Below, one piece after another: positions 17,446-25,646 of a stretch of 64,000 bases of DNA. The stretch is from Fibrisoma limi BUZ 3. Lineage in GTDB: Bacteria; Bacteroidota; Bacteroidia; Cytophagales; Spirosomataceae. The stretch is taken from assembly GCF_000296815.2 (NCBI RefSeq), contig NZ_CAIT01000006.1, positions 62,001-126,000 of the forward strand, in the 5' to 3' direction. Made by a program: the position numbers and the translations under genes. The notes beneath the pieces are model-generated. The model saw nothing but the letters and a program-made list of their open reading frames with translations, ran no database searches and was not told where the DNA came from. The stretch's first letter is position 1. Each line of letters starts with the position of its first letter.

Positions 17446-18491
17446 ACAAGTTTGGGTTGGCCCAGCCGTTGCTGCACGGCTCGCTGCACCCAACTGTAGG
17501 GCAATTCAGCGCAGGGGTGATCAAAATTATTCAAAATACTTACACCCTCTCCTCGCTTGTACCGACCCGAATAGGGCAGGTAATTGACAAAGTCGAACAG
17601 CCGACCGAGGAGGATGACGCCGTCGGTACCGACGGCGTTGGCCATGTGAGCCGGACCACTGTCAATGCCGATGAACAGATGCGCACGTCGGATCACCTCG
17701 GCCGTTTCGAGTAGGCTGAGCTGCCCGCAAAAACTGCGAAACCGGGGGTGTTCGATGGTGACAACCGGATTGATACCGACTTCCACCACGGGGTAGGGAT
17801 GCGTATCGAGCAGCCATTGTACCAACTGATGCCAGTTACCAGCGGGCCAGTCGCGCGGGGCATAGCTGGATTGGCAGTGAATGACAATGGGGCCACTACC
17901 ATCCGGAGCCATCGGAACCGGGAGCGTATCGACCCGCTGACGTACCGACTCGGGAATGTACATCTTCGGGTCGTCGGTCATGGGCGGCAATCCGGCTACC
18001 TGCGAAAAGGAATACAGCAGATCCCCGCGATCGTAGTAATTGTCAAAATGCATACCGATCCGTTCGGCATTTGGGTTAACAGGATCATCCGGGCAGTACT
18101 TACACTTCCGGTGGGAGAGGTGCAGATTGTAGATGTGGTCGAAAACGCCCGAATGAATCAGTTGTTCGCGGTGGCCGGGGCACAGTTCAATCAAATAACC
18201 GTCCAGGTCCGGATGATGCGCTACTAACTCGACGTATGGACGACGAACAAACCAGATAATGTGTCCGTCGGGGTGACGGCGTCTAACCTCACGGGCCACC
18301 GGCTCACAGGCGATGATGTCGCCCATCTGCTCCGATAGAATGATGGCTACCAATGGGCGTTTGCCCAGTTTTAGTTTCAGTTTTCGTAAGCGAAGTAAAT
18401 CCAGCGTCGCCCACCAGTATCGGTCGATAAGATGACCGTATTTGCTGTGGCGATGGATCCATATTTCTTTAGTTCGGTGCCATGTTGGCAT
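17442..18491 (-). CDS. Family 9 glycosyltransferase (heptosyltransferase-like)
   Basis: 349 residues with a GT-B fold. The Walker-like start RPLVAIILSEQMGDIIACEPVAREVRRRHP and the C-terminal FIGIDSGPAHMANAVGT motif are diagnostic of GT9 (ADP-heptose:LPS heptosyltransferase family). A CKYCPDDP stretch in the middle has paired cysteines. In Bacteroidota surface-glycan loci GT9 enzymes often use other donors, so a heptose donor should not be assumed, although a GmhA-like isomerase is present 22 kb away. The gene overlaps the next start by four bases and lies 4 bases after the GT8-like gene upstream. Confidence 0.9.
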   Translation of the reverse strand: MPTWHRTKEIWIHRHSKYGHLIDRYWWATLDLLRLRKLKLKLGKRPLVAIILSEQMGDIIACEPVAREVRRRHPDGHIIWFVRRPYVELVAHHPDLDGYLIELCPGHREQLIHSGVFDHIYNLHLSHRKCKYCPDDPVNPNAERIGMHFDNYYDRGDLLYSFSQVAGLPPMTDDPKMYIPESVRQRVDTLPVPMAPDGSGPIVIHCQSSYAPRDWPAGNWHQLVQWLLDTHPYPVVEVGINPVVTIEHPRFRSFCGQLSLLETAEVIRRAHLFIGIDSGPAHMANAVGTDGVILLGRLFDFVNYLPYSGRYKRGEGVSILNNFDHPCAELPYSWVQRAVQQRLGQPKLV

Positions 18492-18495
18492 AACG

Positions 18496-19479
18496 CTACG
18501 TGGCTAAGAGTTCAATTACTTTGTTAAACGGTGCATTGACCGCTTTCCGCACCCGCCGATACCGCAATACCCTGGGCGGTTTAATGTAGATGCAGGGGTA
18601 GTGACGGTACTGATCGTTGTGGTTCGCCAGGAGCCGGCTGCGGTACAGATCAAACAACGGCCAGGCATCGGGCCGGTCTGTAAACGTGTAGCGGGTCTGG
18701 TATTTCGATACGTCGTCCGGCTTGTATGGACTGTATCCGCTATAATGAAAAAATTGTACCGGATCGGTTCCATTTACCAGCCATTGACCCTCGGCATCCT
18801 GCGATAACTGCCGTTCGTGCATGTTCCAGTAGGCAACGTTGTAACCAAGATGATGTTCAATCAGTACGTTGTCATAATACACCGGGGCAAAGTTCACCCA
18901 GTGCTGGTCGACGAACAACCCATTGCATAAATCGAGCCGACATTCATAAACGAGCCGCTGTTTCCACCATTCAACAAAGTGCCGGGCGCTGGGATCGTTC
19001 CGCAGACCGATAAAGCCCAGGTTGAACACACCCGTGTTGAGGTGGTGCTGTTCGTTCGGGCGCTCCCAGTCGGGGGTGGGCGAACAGGTGTGCGGTGTCA
19101 GTACGAGGCTGTAGGTCGACAAATCCCGCTTGAGCTTGTCGAGCGGCTGAAACACGATGATGTCGGGGTCAAAGTAGATGACTTCCGTAACGTCCGGGTA
19201 GTGTTTATAAAAATAGTCGATGTAAAACGGCTTAACGGCCGTGTTCAGCTCGGTAATGTCGTAGCGTTTCCCCATGCCCTCAAAATCCGGAATCTCGATC
19301 TGGTCTACCTCCAGCATCTCGTAGCCGGGCGCGAGCGAGTCGGGCAGGTTGGCCACACTGAGCTTGTCGACCAGACCGATTACGTACCGGAAGTCGGGAT
19401 TGGTTTGCCGTAACGAATCGCCCAGCGTGCGGGCCTGGGCCAGGTAATTAACTGAACAAATGGTAAATGCCAGTGTCAT
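18496..19479 (-). CDS. GT8-like glycosyltransferase
   Basis: 327 residues, with a GT-A fold and an intact metal-binding DPD (D104-P-D106 in VIYFDPDIIVFQPL). Other blocks are LNTGVFNLGFIGLRN, LCNGLFVDQHWVNF and FFHYSGYSP, which fit the GT8-like group that uses nucleotide sugars with Mn2+. It is paralogous to the gene at 14555 but retains the DXD. The C-terminus (PCIYIKPPRVLRYRRVRK) is basic. It sits directly upstream of the GT9 gene (4-base gap) and 43 bases after the acyltransferase, on the same strand. Confidence 0.85.
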   Translation of the reverse strand: MTLAFTICSVNYLAQARTLGDSLRQTNPDFRYVIGLVDKLSVANLPDSLAPGYEMLEVDQIEIPDFEGMGKRYDITELNTAVKPFYIDYFYKHYPDVTEVIYFDPDIIVFQPLDKLKRDLSTYSLVLTPHTCSPTPDWERPNEQHHLNTGVFNLGFIGLRNDPSARHFVEWWKQRLVYECRLDLCNGLFVDQHWVNFAPVYYDNVLIEHHLGYNVAYWNMHERQLSQDAEGQWLVNGTDPVQFFHYSGYSPYKPDDVSKYQTRYTFTDRPDAWPLFDLYRSRLLANHNDQYRHYPCIYIKPPRVLRYRRVRKAVNAPFNKVIELLAT

Positions 19480-19522
19480 GCGTACTGTAAAGAATGGGCT
19501 GCTGATCGGTGGGATGGATCAG

Positions 19523-20671
19523 CTACTTGTCATTGTAAGAGAAATAACGCTTTAAACCGTTGATGGGTTTCTCAAAGGCATACCACGATACCGATGCGAG
19601 CGCAATCAGCACGGCCAGACTGAACAGCCGGTGCGACCAGTAACCCAGCGTAGGATGAATACCAAACCGCCCGGCAATACGTAGCAAAAACGGCACCAGG
19701 TACCCCGGAACCAGCATGTGGAACACATAGATGCCGTAGCTGATGCGGCCAACATATTGGAGGGCGCCGTTGTCGAGCACCCGACCGGTGATACCCCGAA
19801 TACCCAGGCTGGCGTTGGCGACCACGTACAGCGACAGTACCGAAATCAGCAGCCGCTGGAACAGGACCACCAGTACATCGTCGCCGGGCAGCAACAACAG
19901 ACAGGCAAAGCCCACCAGGGCCAGAACGGCCGCCAGCGACAGTCGCTTCAGAAACGTACCAGCCTGCTCCGGCTCTTCGGTGATAACATGAGCCCAGAGA
20001 GCTCCTAAGCCAAAGGCATCGAGGCTGGCTGGCATTAATACCCCGTCGAGGTCACCCCGCAGGTAGCCGATGCCCCGCGATACAACCCCGATGACGATAA
20101 GGCCGATAATGGCCGTGCGGGTTGATGAACGGGGTGTCAGAAATACGATCCAGGGCCAGATCAGGTATAATTGTTCCTCAACGCCCAGCGTCCAGAAAGG
20201 AGACAGCAGGTCGGACCAGTTACCGGTCTGATGCAGCAGGATGTTGTAGCCGTAGAGGTAATAATAGAGTGGGTATTCGTCGATGTCCGACGCCTGTGGC
20301 AGGGCGATCAGCACGAACGTAATGACCAGGTAATACAAAGGAAAAATTCGCAGCGCCCGCCGGACAAAGAAGTTGCGGTACGTGTCGCTAAGTTGCGCCG
20401 ATCCCGCCAGAATGCGGTTGCGGTTTTGCAGCAGAATCCGGCTGATCAGAAAACCACTGATGACAAAAAAAATCATCACGCCAATGGTACCGTTGGGCAG
20501 GCGGTTGATGCCTTCGCCGGTGGGAAACCAGTGGTATACGACCACCAGCATGACGGCCAGCGTTCGTAGGGCATCCAACTGGGGCATGTGCGTCAGCCGC
20601 GACAGGTCAGTGCGGGGCTGCGCTGATCCGGCCGGGCCAGACACCACCGTGAGGATATTCCGCTTAGGCAT
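19523..20671 (-). CDS. OafA/YrhL-type acyltransferase (acyltransferase family 3)
   Basis: 382 residues with about ten membrane helices. The family-defining N-terminus is clear: HMPQLDALRTLAVMLVVVYHW with the catalytic His in VYHW, followed by GVMIFFVISGFLISRILL. RNFFVRRALRIFPLYYLV and SPFWTLGVEEQLYLIWPWIVF also match acyltransferase 3 proteins such as OafA, which O-acetylate surface polysaccharides across the inner membrane. The likely substrate is the glycan made by this locus. It overlaps the 3' end of the upstream GT4 gene by eight bases. Confidence 0.92.
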   Translation of the reverse strand: MPKRNILTVVSGPAGSAQPRTDLSRLTHMPQLDALRTLAVMLVVVYHWFPTGEGINRLPNGTIGVMIFFVISGFLISRILLQNRNRILAGSAQLSDTYRNFFVRRALRIFPLYYLVITFVLIALPQASDIDEYPLYYYLYGYNILLHQTGNWSDLLSPFWTLGVEEQLYLIWPWIVFLTPRSSTRTAIIGLIVIGVVSRGIGYLRGDLDGVLMPASLDAFGLGALWAHVITEEPEQAGTFLKRLSLAAVLALVGFACLLLLPGDDVLVVLFQRLLISVLSLYVVANASLGIRGITGRVLDNGALQYVGRISYGIYVFHMLVPGYLVPFLLRIAGRFGIHPTLGYWSHRLFSLAVLIALASVSWYAFEKPINGLKRYFSYNDK

Positions 20672-21863
20672 GCGAAGAATTGGTCAGTTGCGCAAACAAA
20701 GTTAGCAGGGTTTCGACACTTTGGCGGGCCGGATGCCGTTCCTGTATCTTCTGATTCAGCCGCCGGCCGAGCGTACGGCGTAATTCCGGCTGTTCGATCA
20801 GTTCTACAACCCGGCTGCTCATGGCATCGAGGTCGAGGTAGGGAACAACAAATCCGCCATCGGTTTCAACCAGTTCGGGCGAGCCGCCGGCTTTGTCGAA
20901 GCACACAACCGGCAAATTGCACAAACCCGCTTCGAGTACGACGAGTGGGTAGGGGTCTTCCCGCGAACACAACACAAACACGTCGAACTGGCTCATGTAC
21001 CGGAGCACTTCGGGGGTTTGTGGCACCAGATGAACGCGGTCTTCCAGCTCCGCTTTCTGAATGTCCAGCACCAGGTCGTCGCGAAGCGTGCCAGGCTGCA
21101 TTCCTACCCAGACAAAATGCACATCCTGGGCCGACATCCGCCCCGTGACTATTTTAGCCATCGAAACAAACAAATCGTTGCCTTTTCGCCACTCGGCGTT
21201 GCCGCAGCCGCCAATAACAACCGCGTTTTCGCCGATGCCGAGTGACTCAAGAACGCCCGGCTGCTGCTGAGCGTCCTGCACGTTTCGAATCAGAGCGGGC
21301 GTATCAATCAGGGTGAATAACGTAATGCGGGCTGGATCGAAGCCGTGTTCCTGCTCGTAGTAGCGGGCGGTAGCCCGCGATACGGCCAGCAGGTGGGTCG
21401 TGCGATTCAGCAGATAGGCTAATTCCTCGGGCTGGGTATAAATGCGCACCGAGAGCGGCAGCTCATGCACGAACGTAACAACGGGCACATCGGGCGATAT
21501 AGGCAAGTGGCTCAGCCAGCGGCCACTCGTTACGGTGTTGACCAGCACCAGATCGATTGAGTCGAGGGCTAATTCTGTCCGGAGGGTTTGCTGATGCTGC
21601 TCCAGTTTCTGCTGATACGCCTGCTGCCAGAGTCCTAATTTGCCCAGGAGCTTGTCGGCAACGCCACCCACCACGTGGGGGTCGGGTTCCGGCCAGAGCA
21701 CTACCGGACAGACCTGCTGGTATTCGTCCAGCAACGCGCCCCCGGCTCCCAGCAGCAACCGCATCTGAATGCCTTCCTGTTTCAGCAGGCGCATGAGCTG
21801 GAGCAGCACCAGTTGAGCGCCTGCGCGGTTGGCATCGTGGCCAATGAGGAGAATGGTTTTCAA
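20664..21863 (-). CDS. Family 4 glycosyltransferase
   Basis: 399 residues with a GT-B fold: KTILLIGHDANRAGAQLVLL at the N-terminus, VVIGGCGNAEWRKGNDLFV at the domain boundary, and the EX7E motif in CSREDPYPLVVLEAGLCNLP. The only start that keeps the N-terminal strand intact is TTG at 21863; no in-frame ATG lies upstream because a purine/pyrimidine inverted repeat directly precedes it. Translation may therefore be weak or depend on that structure. It overlaps the acyltransferase gene by eight bases. Confidence 0.88.
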   Translation of the reverse strand: MKTILLIGHDANRAGAQLVLLQLMRLLKQEGIQMRLLLGAGGALLDEYQQVCPVVLWPEPDPHVVGGVADKLLGKLGLWQQAYQQKLEQHQQTLRTELALDSIDLVLVNTVTSGRWLSHLPISPDVPVVTFVHELPLSVRIYTQPEELAYLLNRTTHLLAVSRATARYYEQEHGFDPARITLFTLIDTPALIRNVQDAQQQPGVLESLGIGENAVVIGGCGNAEWRKGNDLFVSMAKIVTGRMSAQDVHFVWVGMQPGTLRDDLVLDIQKAELEDRVHLVPQTPEVLRYMSQFDVFVLCSREDPYPLVVLEAGLCNLPVVCFDKAGGSPELVETDGGFVVPYLDLDAMSSRVVELIEQPELRRTLGRRLNQKIQERHPARQSVETLLTLFAQLTNSSHA

Positions 21864-21864
21864 A

Positions 21865-21952
21865 GGAGTAAAGGAGAAGAGGAAGGAAAGGAGGAAAGGA
21901 ACGAGGAGAGCGCAAATACCTTTCTCCTTTCCTCCCCTCCTCCTTTCTCCCC
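21865..21952. repeat. Long imperfect purine/pyrimidine inverted repeat
   Basis: The left arm (about 21865-21899) is almost pure purine on the plus strand, with GGA/AAGG units; the right arm (21919-21952) is its imperfect complement, separated by about 20 bases. The arms are roughly 34 nt and mostly complementary. It lies between the PglD-like gene and the TTG start of the GT4 gene and could act as a terminator or attenuator. Confidence 0.7.
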
Positions 21953-21956
21953 TTAG

Positions 21957-22610
21957 TTAATACGTTTCGTGACTGGGCTTGGGGAGTTTCTTGGCTGGAT
22001 TGCCAATGTAAACACCCCATTCTTCCGTGTCTTTGTAAATAGCCGACGCCATGCCTACCAACGTGCCGGTGGCTACATGCAAATAATCCCGAATTGTACT
22101 ATTAACACCAAAAAAGCAATACGGTTCAATCACGCAGTGACCTGACATGACCACGTGCGATGTGAAGAAAACGTGGTCCTTGATCTGGCCGTGGTGACCG
22201 ATATGGTTGCCACTCCAGAGCACTACGTTATTGCCGATGGTTGTAAACGGCTGGATGGTATTATCTTCCAGAATAAAGCAGTTTTCGCCGATCTGGTTGC
22301 CGAAGGTCGTTGCTTTGGAGCTGATGTATGAAATAAATTCATAGCCTTTAGCTTTGGCCTCGAGGTAGATTCGCTCCCGGTTCTTGTTCATGCCCCGGCC
22401 TGTCATCGGCGCGAAAAACTTAAATTCCTGCGGAGGATACAGCGTTTCGACCTCTTCAAACGCCACCACGGGCAATCCGCGGAATTCGGTTTCTTTCAGG
22501 TAATCACGGGTGAGCGTGAAAGCCACCACCTCGTGTTCTGAGTCGTGGGTAAGGTAGAAATGCGCTAATTCGGCCGTATCCATCACGCCGAAAATGACCA
22601 CTTTTGCCAT
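21957..22610 (-). CDS. PglD/NeuD-like sugar acyltransferase
   Basis: About 217 residues starting at MAKVVIFGVMDTAELAHFYL (22610); the longer open frame has no family resemblance. It has an N-terminal Rossmann-like PglD_N half (about 1-75) and a hexapeptide-repeat half (about 95-200, e.g. IGENCFILEDNTIQPFTTIG and GHCVIEPYCFFGVN). Such enzymes N- or O-acetylate UDP- or dTDP-amino sugars with acetyl-CoA. The active-site His is probably in GNHIGHHGQI. Together with the WbqC protein and the DegT aminotransferase upstream, an acylated amino-sugar pathway is likely (inference). Confidence 0.85.
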   Translation of the reverse strand: MAKVVIFGVMDTAELAHFYLTHDSEHEVVAFTLTRDYLKETEFRGLPVVAFEEVETLYPPQEFKFFAPMTGRGMNKNRERIYLEAKAKGYEFISYISSKATTFGNQIGENCFILEDNTIQPFTTIGNNVVLWSGNHIGHHGQIKDHVFFTSHVVMSGHCVIEPYCFFGVNSTIRDYLHVATGTLVGMASAIYKDTEEWGVYIGNPAKKLPKPSHETY

Positions 22611-22630
22611 ATTGGTAATGAGTGAAAGAG

Positions 22631-22700
22631 TTAATGAGCGAACGAGTGAAAATCTCACGAATCTAATCGCGCTTTCACTCGTCCACTCGTTCGCAATTAA
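22631..22700. repeat. Inverted repeat between the WbqC and PglD-like genes
   Basis: GCGAACGAGTG (in 22631-22648) and its exact complement CACTCGTTCGC (22684-22694) flank about 35 bases; outer TTAAT/ATTAA bases extend the arms. The right arm includes the WbqC stop codon (22697-22699). Extra GAGTGAAA copies surround it. It could form a hairpin in the mRNA. Confidence 0.65.
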
Positions 22701-23404
22701 ATCAGATCATATTCGTCAAGCATTGTCCGGACGCTGGCCGGATCGTTGAACATCAGAATGTCCAGAATAGATAACCAGGGAATAAAATCGGCTTGATTCC
22801 GGTTGAACTGCGGATAGTCAACGCGTCGGGCTTTGATAAAGAATAACTCAATACCAGCCTCCGCAAACGTAGGCTTGTCGTACAGTTCCATGCCCCCGAT
22901 CGGGTTAATATACCGGGTGGCGTTTTCCTGCCGACAAATATCAAGTATCCGTTCCTGTGCCTTCAGATGCGTATTATCGTACGTCGTTGAGGTTGGTACC
23001 AGCGTTGTCGATAGACCGATGTACTGATTTAGCTCCACCAGGCTATTGTGAATCAGCCCGGCAATGGAATCGGTGTCAAAGTTGATGATTTTTTCAGTGA
23101 TGGGCAGTACCGTTCCGTAATAGGGGGCTTTTCGGTACCCTTGTTCAATGGTCTTCAGGAGTTTGCTGCGCCATTTAGGATCGTCGGCCAGTTTGACCTC
23201 TTTGATTCGCTTGTTCTGGCTGGCATCCTTCAGCGGTACGGTAAACAAATATTCCTGGCCATTGATCAGCAGTTTGTTCCGGTTAATCCACCCCCGGTTA
23301 ATGAACGATACGTCGTCGTAGAGCACAAACGTATCGACAGCTTTCATCAACTGCATATACCCGACGTAGGGCAGGAAGTAAGGTTGCATGATAGCGAGCG
23401 TCAT
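22697..23404 (-). CDS. WbqC-like family protein
   Basis: 235 residues, recognised by the N-terminal block MTLAIMQPYFLPYVGYMQL, then FVLYDDVSFINRGWINRN, PKWRSKLLKTI and a PIGGMELYDK stretch near residue 168. The family occurs beside sugar aminotransferases and acyltransferases in O-antigen loci; its biochemical role is not settled, though linking an amino acid or other acyl group to an amino sugar has been suggested. It lies between the GT39-like and PglD-like genes, both on the same strand. The start is ATG. Confidence 0.88.
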   Translation of the reverse strand: MTLAIMQPYFLPYVGYMQLMKAVDTFVLYDDVSFINRGWINRNKLLINGQEYLFTVPLKDASQNKRIKEVKLADDPKWRSKLLKTIEQGYRKAPYYGTVLPITEKIINFDTDSIAGLIHNSLVELNQYIGLSTTLVPTSTTYDNTHLKAQERILDICRQENATRYINPIGGMELYDKPTFAEAGIELFFIKARRVDYPQFNRNQADFIPWLSILDILMFNDPASVRTMLDEYDLI

Positions 23405-23419
23405 GGCGGAACGAGGGGG

Positions 23420-23487
23420 TAAGGGTCAACGTTTAAGGGCCAATGTGTTAAGCTTGGCATGGAGAGCCACCTGACCGTTGACCCTTA
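23420..23487. repeat. Inverted repeat with GGTCAACGTTTA core
   Basis: TAAGGGTCAACG (23420-23431) and its exact complement CGTTGACCCTTA (23476-23487) flank 44 bases between the GT39-like gene and the WbqC gene. The core GGTCAACGTTTA recurs in the hairpin at 59276-59311, so it looks like a dispersed repeat as well as a possible terminator. Confidence 0.7.
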
Positions 23488-23511
23488 AACTGTGAACATG
23501 AAACGTTAAAC

Positions 23512-25566
23512 TTATTTCAGTTTGCGTAAGTAATAATCTTCGCCCGGCACGATCAGGTCTTTCATGGTCGTGTCGGTACCTAACCGCAGATCGCCGGGGC
23601 GCGGTTTGATTACACTCTTATCAAAAAACAGATAATCAGCCTCTTTCGGAATAGGGCGTAGGCCCTGCTCGAACGGATTAATAGGAATCAGCCGACGCGA
23701 TAGCTCCGGACCATAAAGCGGATATTCATAATCGTCGTTGATAGTACCCAGCGCTACGGTGGCTTTGGCCGGTACCAGTTCGTCGAAACGTTTGTAGGGC
23801 TGGTAAATATCGGGGCGGCCGAGGGTCATCTGCCGGATACGGTCGGAGTTGAACGCCGACGGGTACGTAATACCTGTAGGTCCTGTCCACTCGAACGGCA
23901 ACGCCCGGATGTTTAGAAAGACGCAGAGCAGGGCGGACAAACACCCCAGTCCTGCGATCAGGCCAACGTAAGCCTTCCAGGCCGGTCGGCCGGGTTTATC
24001 AACGGCAATGGCTGGTTTCAGGAATAATAATGCCAGGAACGTCACCCCAAACAGACCGGTTTCAATAAAGTAGCGGCCTTTAAACGGGTCGTAAGGAGCC
24101 GAGTAGGAGAGGGCGGCAAAGTGGAGCGCAAGCGCCAGACCCAGGTAAACATGAGGTGTTGAACGAATAATACCCGTAAGGACCAGGATTACCAGCGGGA
24201 AAATCAGACCAAAACCGAAAACGCCCCAGTACGGGTTGGCATTGTAGAACACGAACCGCCGATCAAACGCAAAGGGCACAATCGAAAAGTCGGTTTCCTC
24301 GTCGAGTCGCAGGCGAAGCTTGTCTTCCAGCACCACTGCCGGGACGCGCATGAGGTGATTGAGCTCAGCCCCAGCTTCGAGATTCCGGATGCCATCGAGG
24401 TTGAAATGGTCATAAGCGTAACGTACTACGTTTCGGCTTCCCTGCTCCAGCAGATTACCCAGCGAACCGGCCCGCTCCACCGACTGGTGGCGAAGAGCGG
24501 TTGGCGGACCAATCGGATGGCCAAACACTTCAATGTTCTTCAGGTAACCCGTCGGCAGCATCCAGAGGCAAATGCCCACAAAAATAGCTGCGGCCAGCCG
24601 AACTGTGCGGGCGACCGTTGTTTTCCAGGATGGGGCCAGAAATACCGTGTACAGCATGATGACGAACACCGAGGGCTGCAACAGAGCAAAGGTGATCTTA
24701 TGGCCGAAGGCAATGCCGTATACCATACCGGCTAGCCACAGGTAGCGGTTGTCTCGGGTTTGGCGGAACGTGAAGAGCATGTACAGCAGCACGCTCAGGT
24801 AGGCCGTCAGCACAATGTCAGTCTCGGTTGTGATGGCCTGCATCAGAAAGTCCGGCAGCAGGGCGTAGGCCAGCGCACAGAGAAAACTGGCCGATAGCCG
24901 GTTGCCGATACGTTGCACGATACCGAAAACGGATATGAGGGCGGTCCAGTAGCTCAGGTGGTGAATGAACTTGAAGGCATTCTCGAATCGGCCCGTCATC
25001 AGAAACGAATAGATCTGGAGCGTGCAGACGCTCTTCGGATACGTATCCATGTTCCAGTTCGTTCCGCCGAAGTGCCGCATCGTACCCCGCTGGATGTACT
25101 GCATCACCCTGTTGAGGTGACCTGTCATGCTGTCCCACTCGTTCGGGACAGTAAACAGGACGAGCAGCAGGTTTGTCACGGCGATGATCGCCAACGTACC
25201 GAACAGGGCAGAAAAGAGAAGCTTCGGAAACGTAGGAAGCGTTCCGAACCAGTCGCGGAAGGTCTGCCGGCGCTGGCCGATCAACTGACTTACCGAAAAG
25301 ACAGCCGGCTGATCCGTGACGGGTTTAGCCCAGCGTAACGCCCAGCCAATTACGGTTGCGGTGAGAAAAACGGAACCCGCCCAGACGAGCGTGTTGGCGG
25401 TCAGATACAGCGCTGAAAGAACGAAGCCGGTCAGGACAACGCTGCCGACACCCAGCAAAAACGAGACTAAATACCACTCGGTCAGCGACGGACGGCTGAT
25501 GCGCGTCGCGAGCCAACCCACATACACTAGAAATCCAAGAAGCGCAATCAGATACAAGACGGTCAT
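23512..25566 (-). CDS. GT39-like polytopic membrane glycosyltransferase
   Basis: About 684 residues with roughly 12-14 membrane helices and a C-terminal soluble tail (about 580-684). The ATG at 25566 (MTVLYLIALLGFLVYVGW) is chosen over the TTG at 25575. An early periplasmic loop with VPNEWDSMTGHLNRVMQYIQ carries the acidic WDSMTGH motif, the position of the catalytic Asp in lipid-phosphate-sugar-dependent GT-C enzymes (PMT/ArnT/GT39 type). A long loop (TALRHQSVERAGS) follows later. Such proteins transfer a sugar from a polyprenyl-phosphate donor on the periplasmic side, often adding a side branch. No homologue with known specificity is recognised. Confidence 0.75.
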   Translation of the reverse strand: MTVLYLIALLGFLVYVGWLATRISRPSLTEWYLVSFLLGVGSVVLTGFVLSALYLTANTLVWAGSVFLTATVIGWALRWAKPVTDQPAVFSVSQLIGQRRQTFRDWFGTLPTFPKLLFSALFGTLAIIAVTNLLLVLFTVPNEWDSMTGHLNRVMQYIQRGTMRHFGGTNWNMDTYPKSVCTLQIYSFLMTGRFENAFKFIHHLSYWTALISVFGIVQRIGNRLSASFLCALAYALLPDFLMQAITTETDIVLTAYLSVLLYMLFTFRQTRDNRYLWLAGMVYGIAFGHKITFALLQPSVFVIMLYTVFLAPSWKTTVARTVRLAAAIFVGICLWMLPTGYLKNIEVFGHPIGPPTALRHQSVERAGSLGNLLEQGSRNVVRYAYDHFNLDGIRNLEAGAELNHLMRVPAVVLEDKLRLRLDEETDFSIVPFAFDRRFVFYNANPYWGVFGFGLIFPLVILVLTGIIRSTPHVYLGLALALHFAALSYSAPYDPFKGRYFIETGLFGVTFLALLFLKPAIAVDKPGRPAWKAYVGLIAGLGCLSALLCVFLNIRALPFEWTGPTGITYPSAFNSDRIRQMTLGRPDIYQPYKRFDELVPAKATVALGTINDDYEYPLYGPELSRRLIPINPFEQGLRPIPKEADYLFFDKSVIKPRPGDLRLGTDTTMKDLIVPGEDYYLRKLK

Positions 25567-25603
25567 ACAGAACAATCGAATGATGAAAAGCGAACAAAGT
25601 ACC

Positions 25604-25638
25604 GAATGCCGGGGCTAGGAGCCCGGAGTGGCCATTCA
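25604..25638 (-). terminator. Imperfect hairpin after the aminotransferase gene
   Basis: CCGGGGCT (within 25609-25616) pairs with AGCCCGG (25620-25626), and outer GAATG/CATTC bases extend the stem. It lies 9-43 bases beyond the aminotransferase stop. No T-run follows, so terminator function is uncertain. Confidence 0.4.
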
Positions 25639-25646
25639 GGGCTGGA

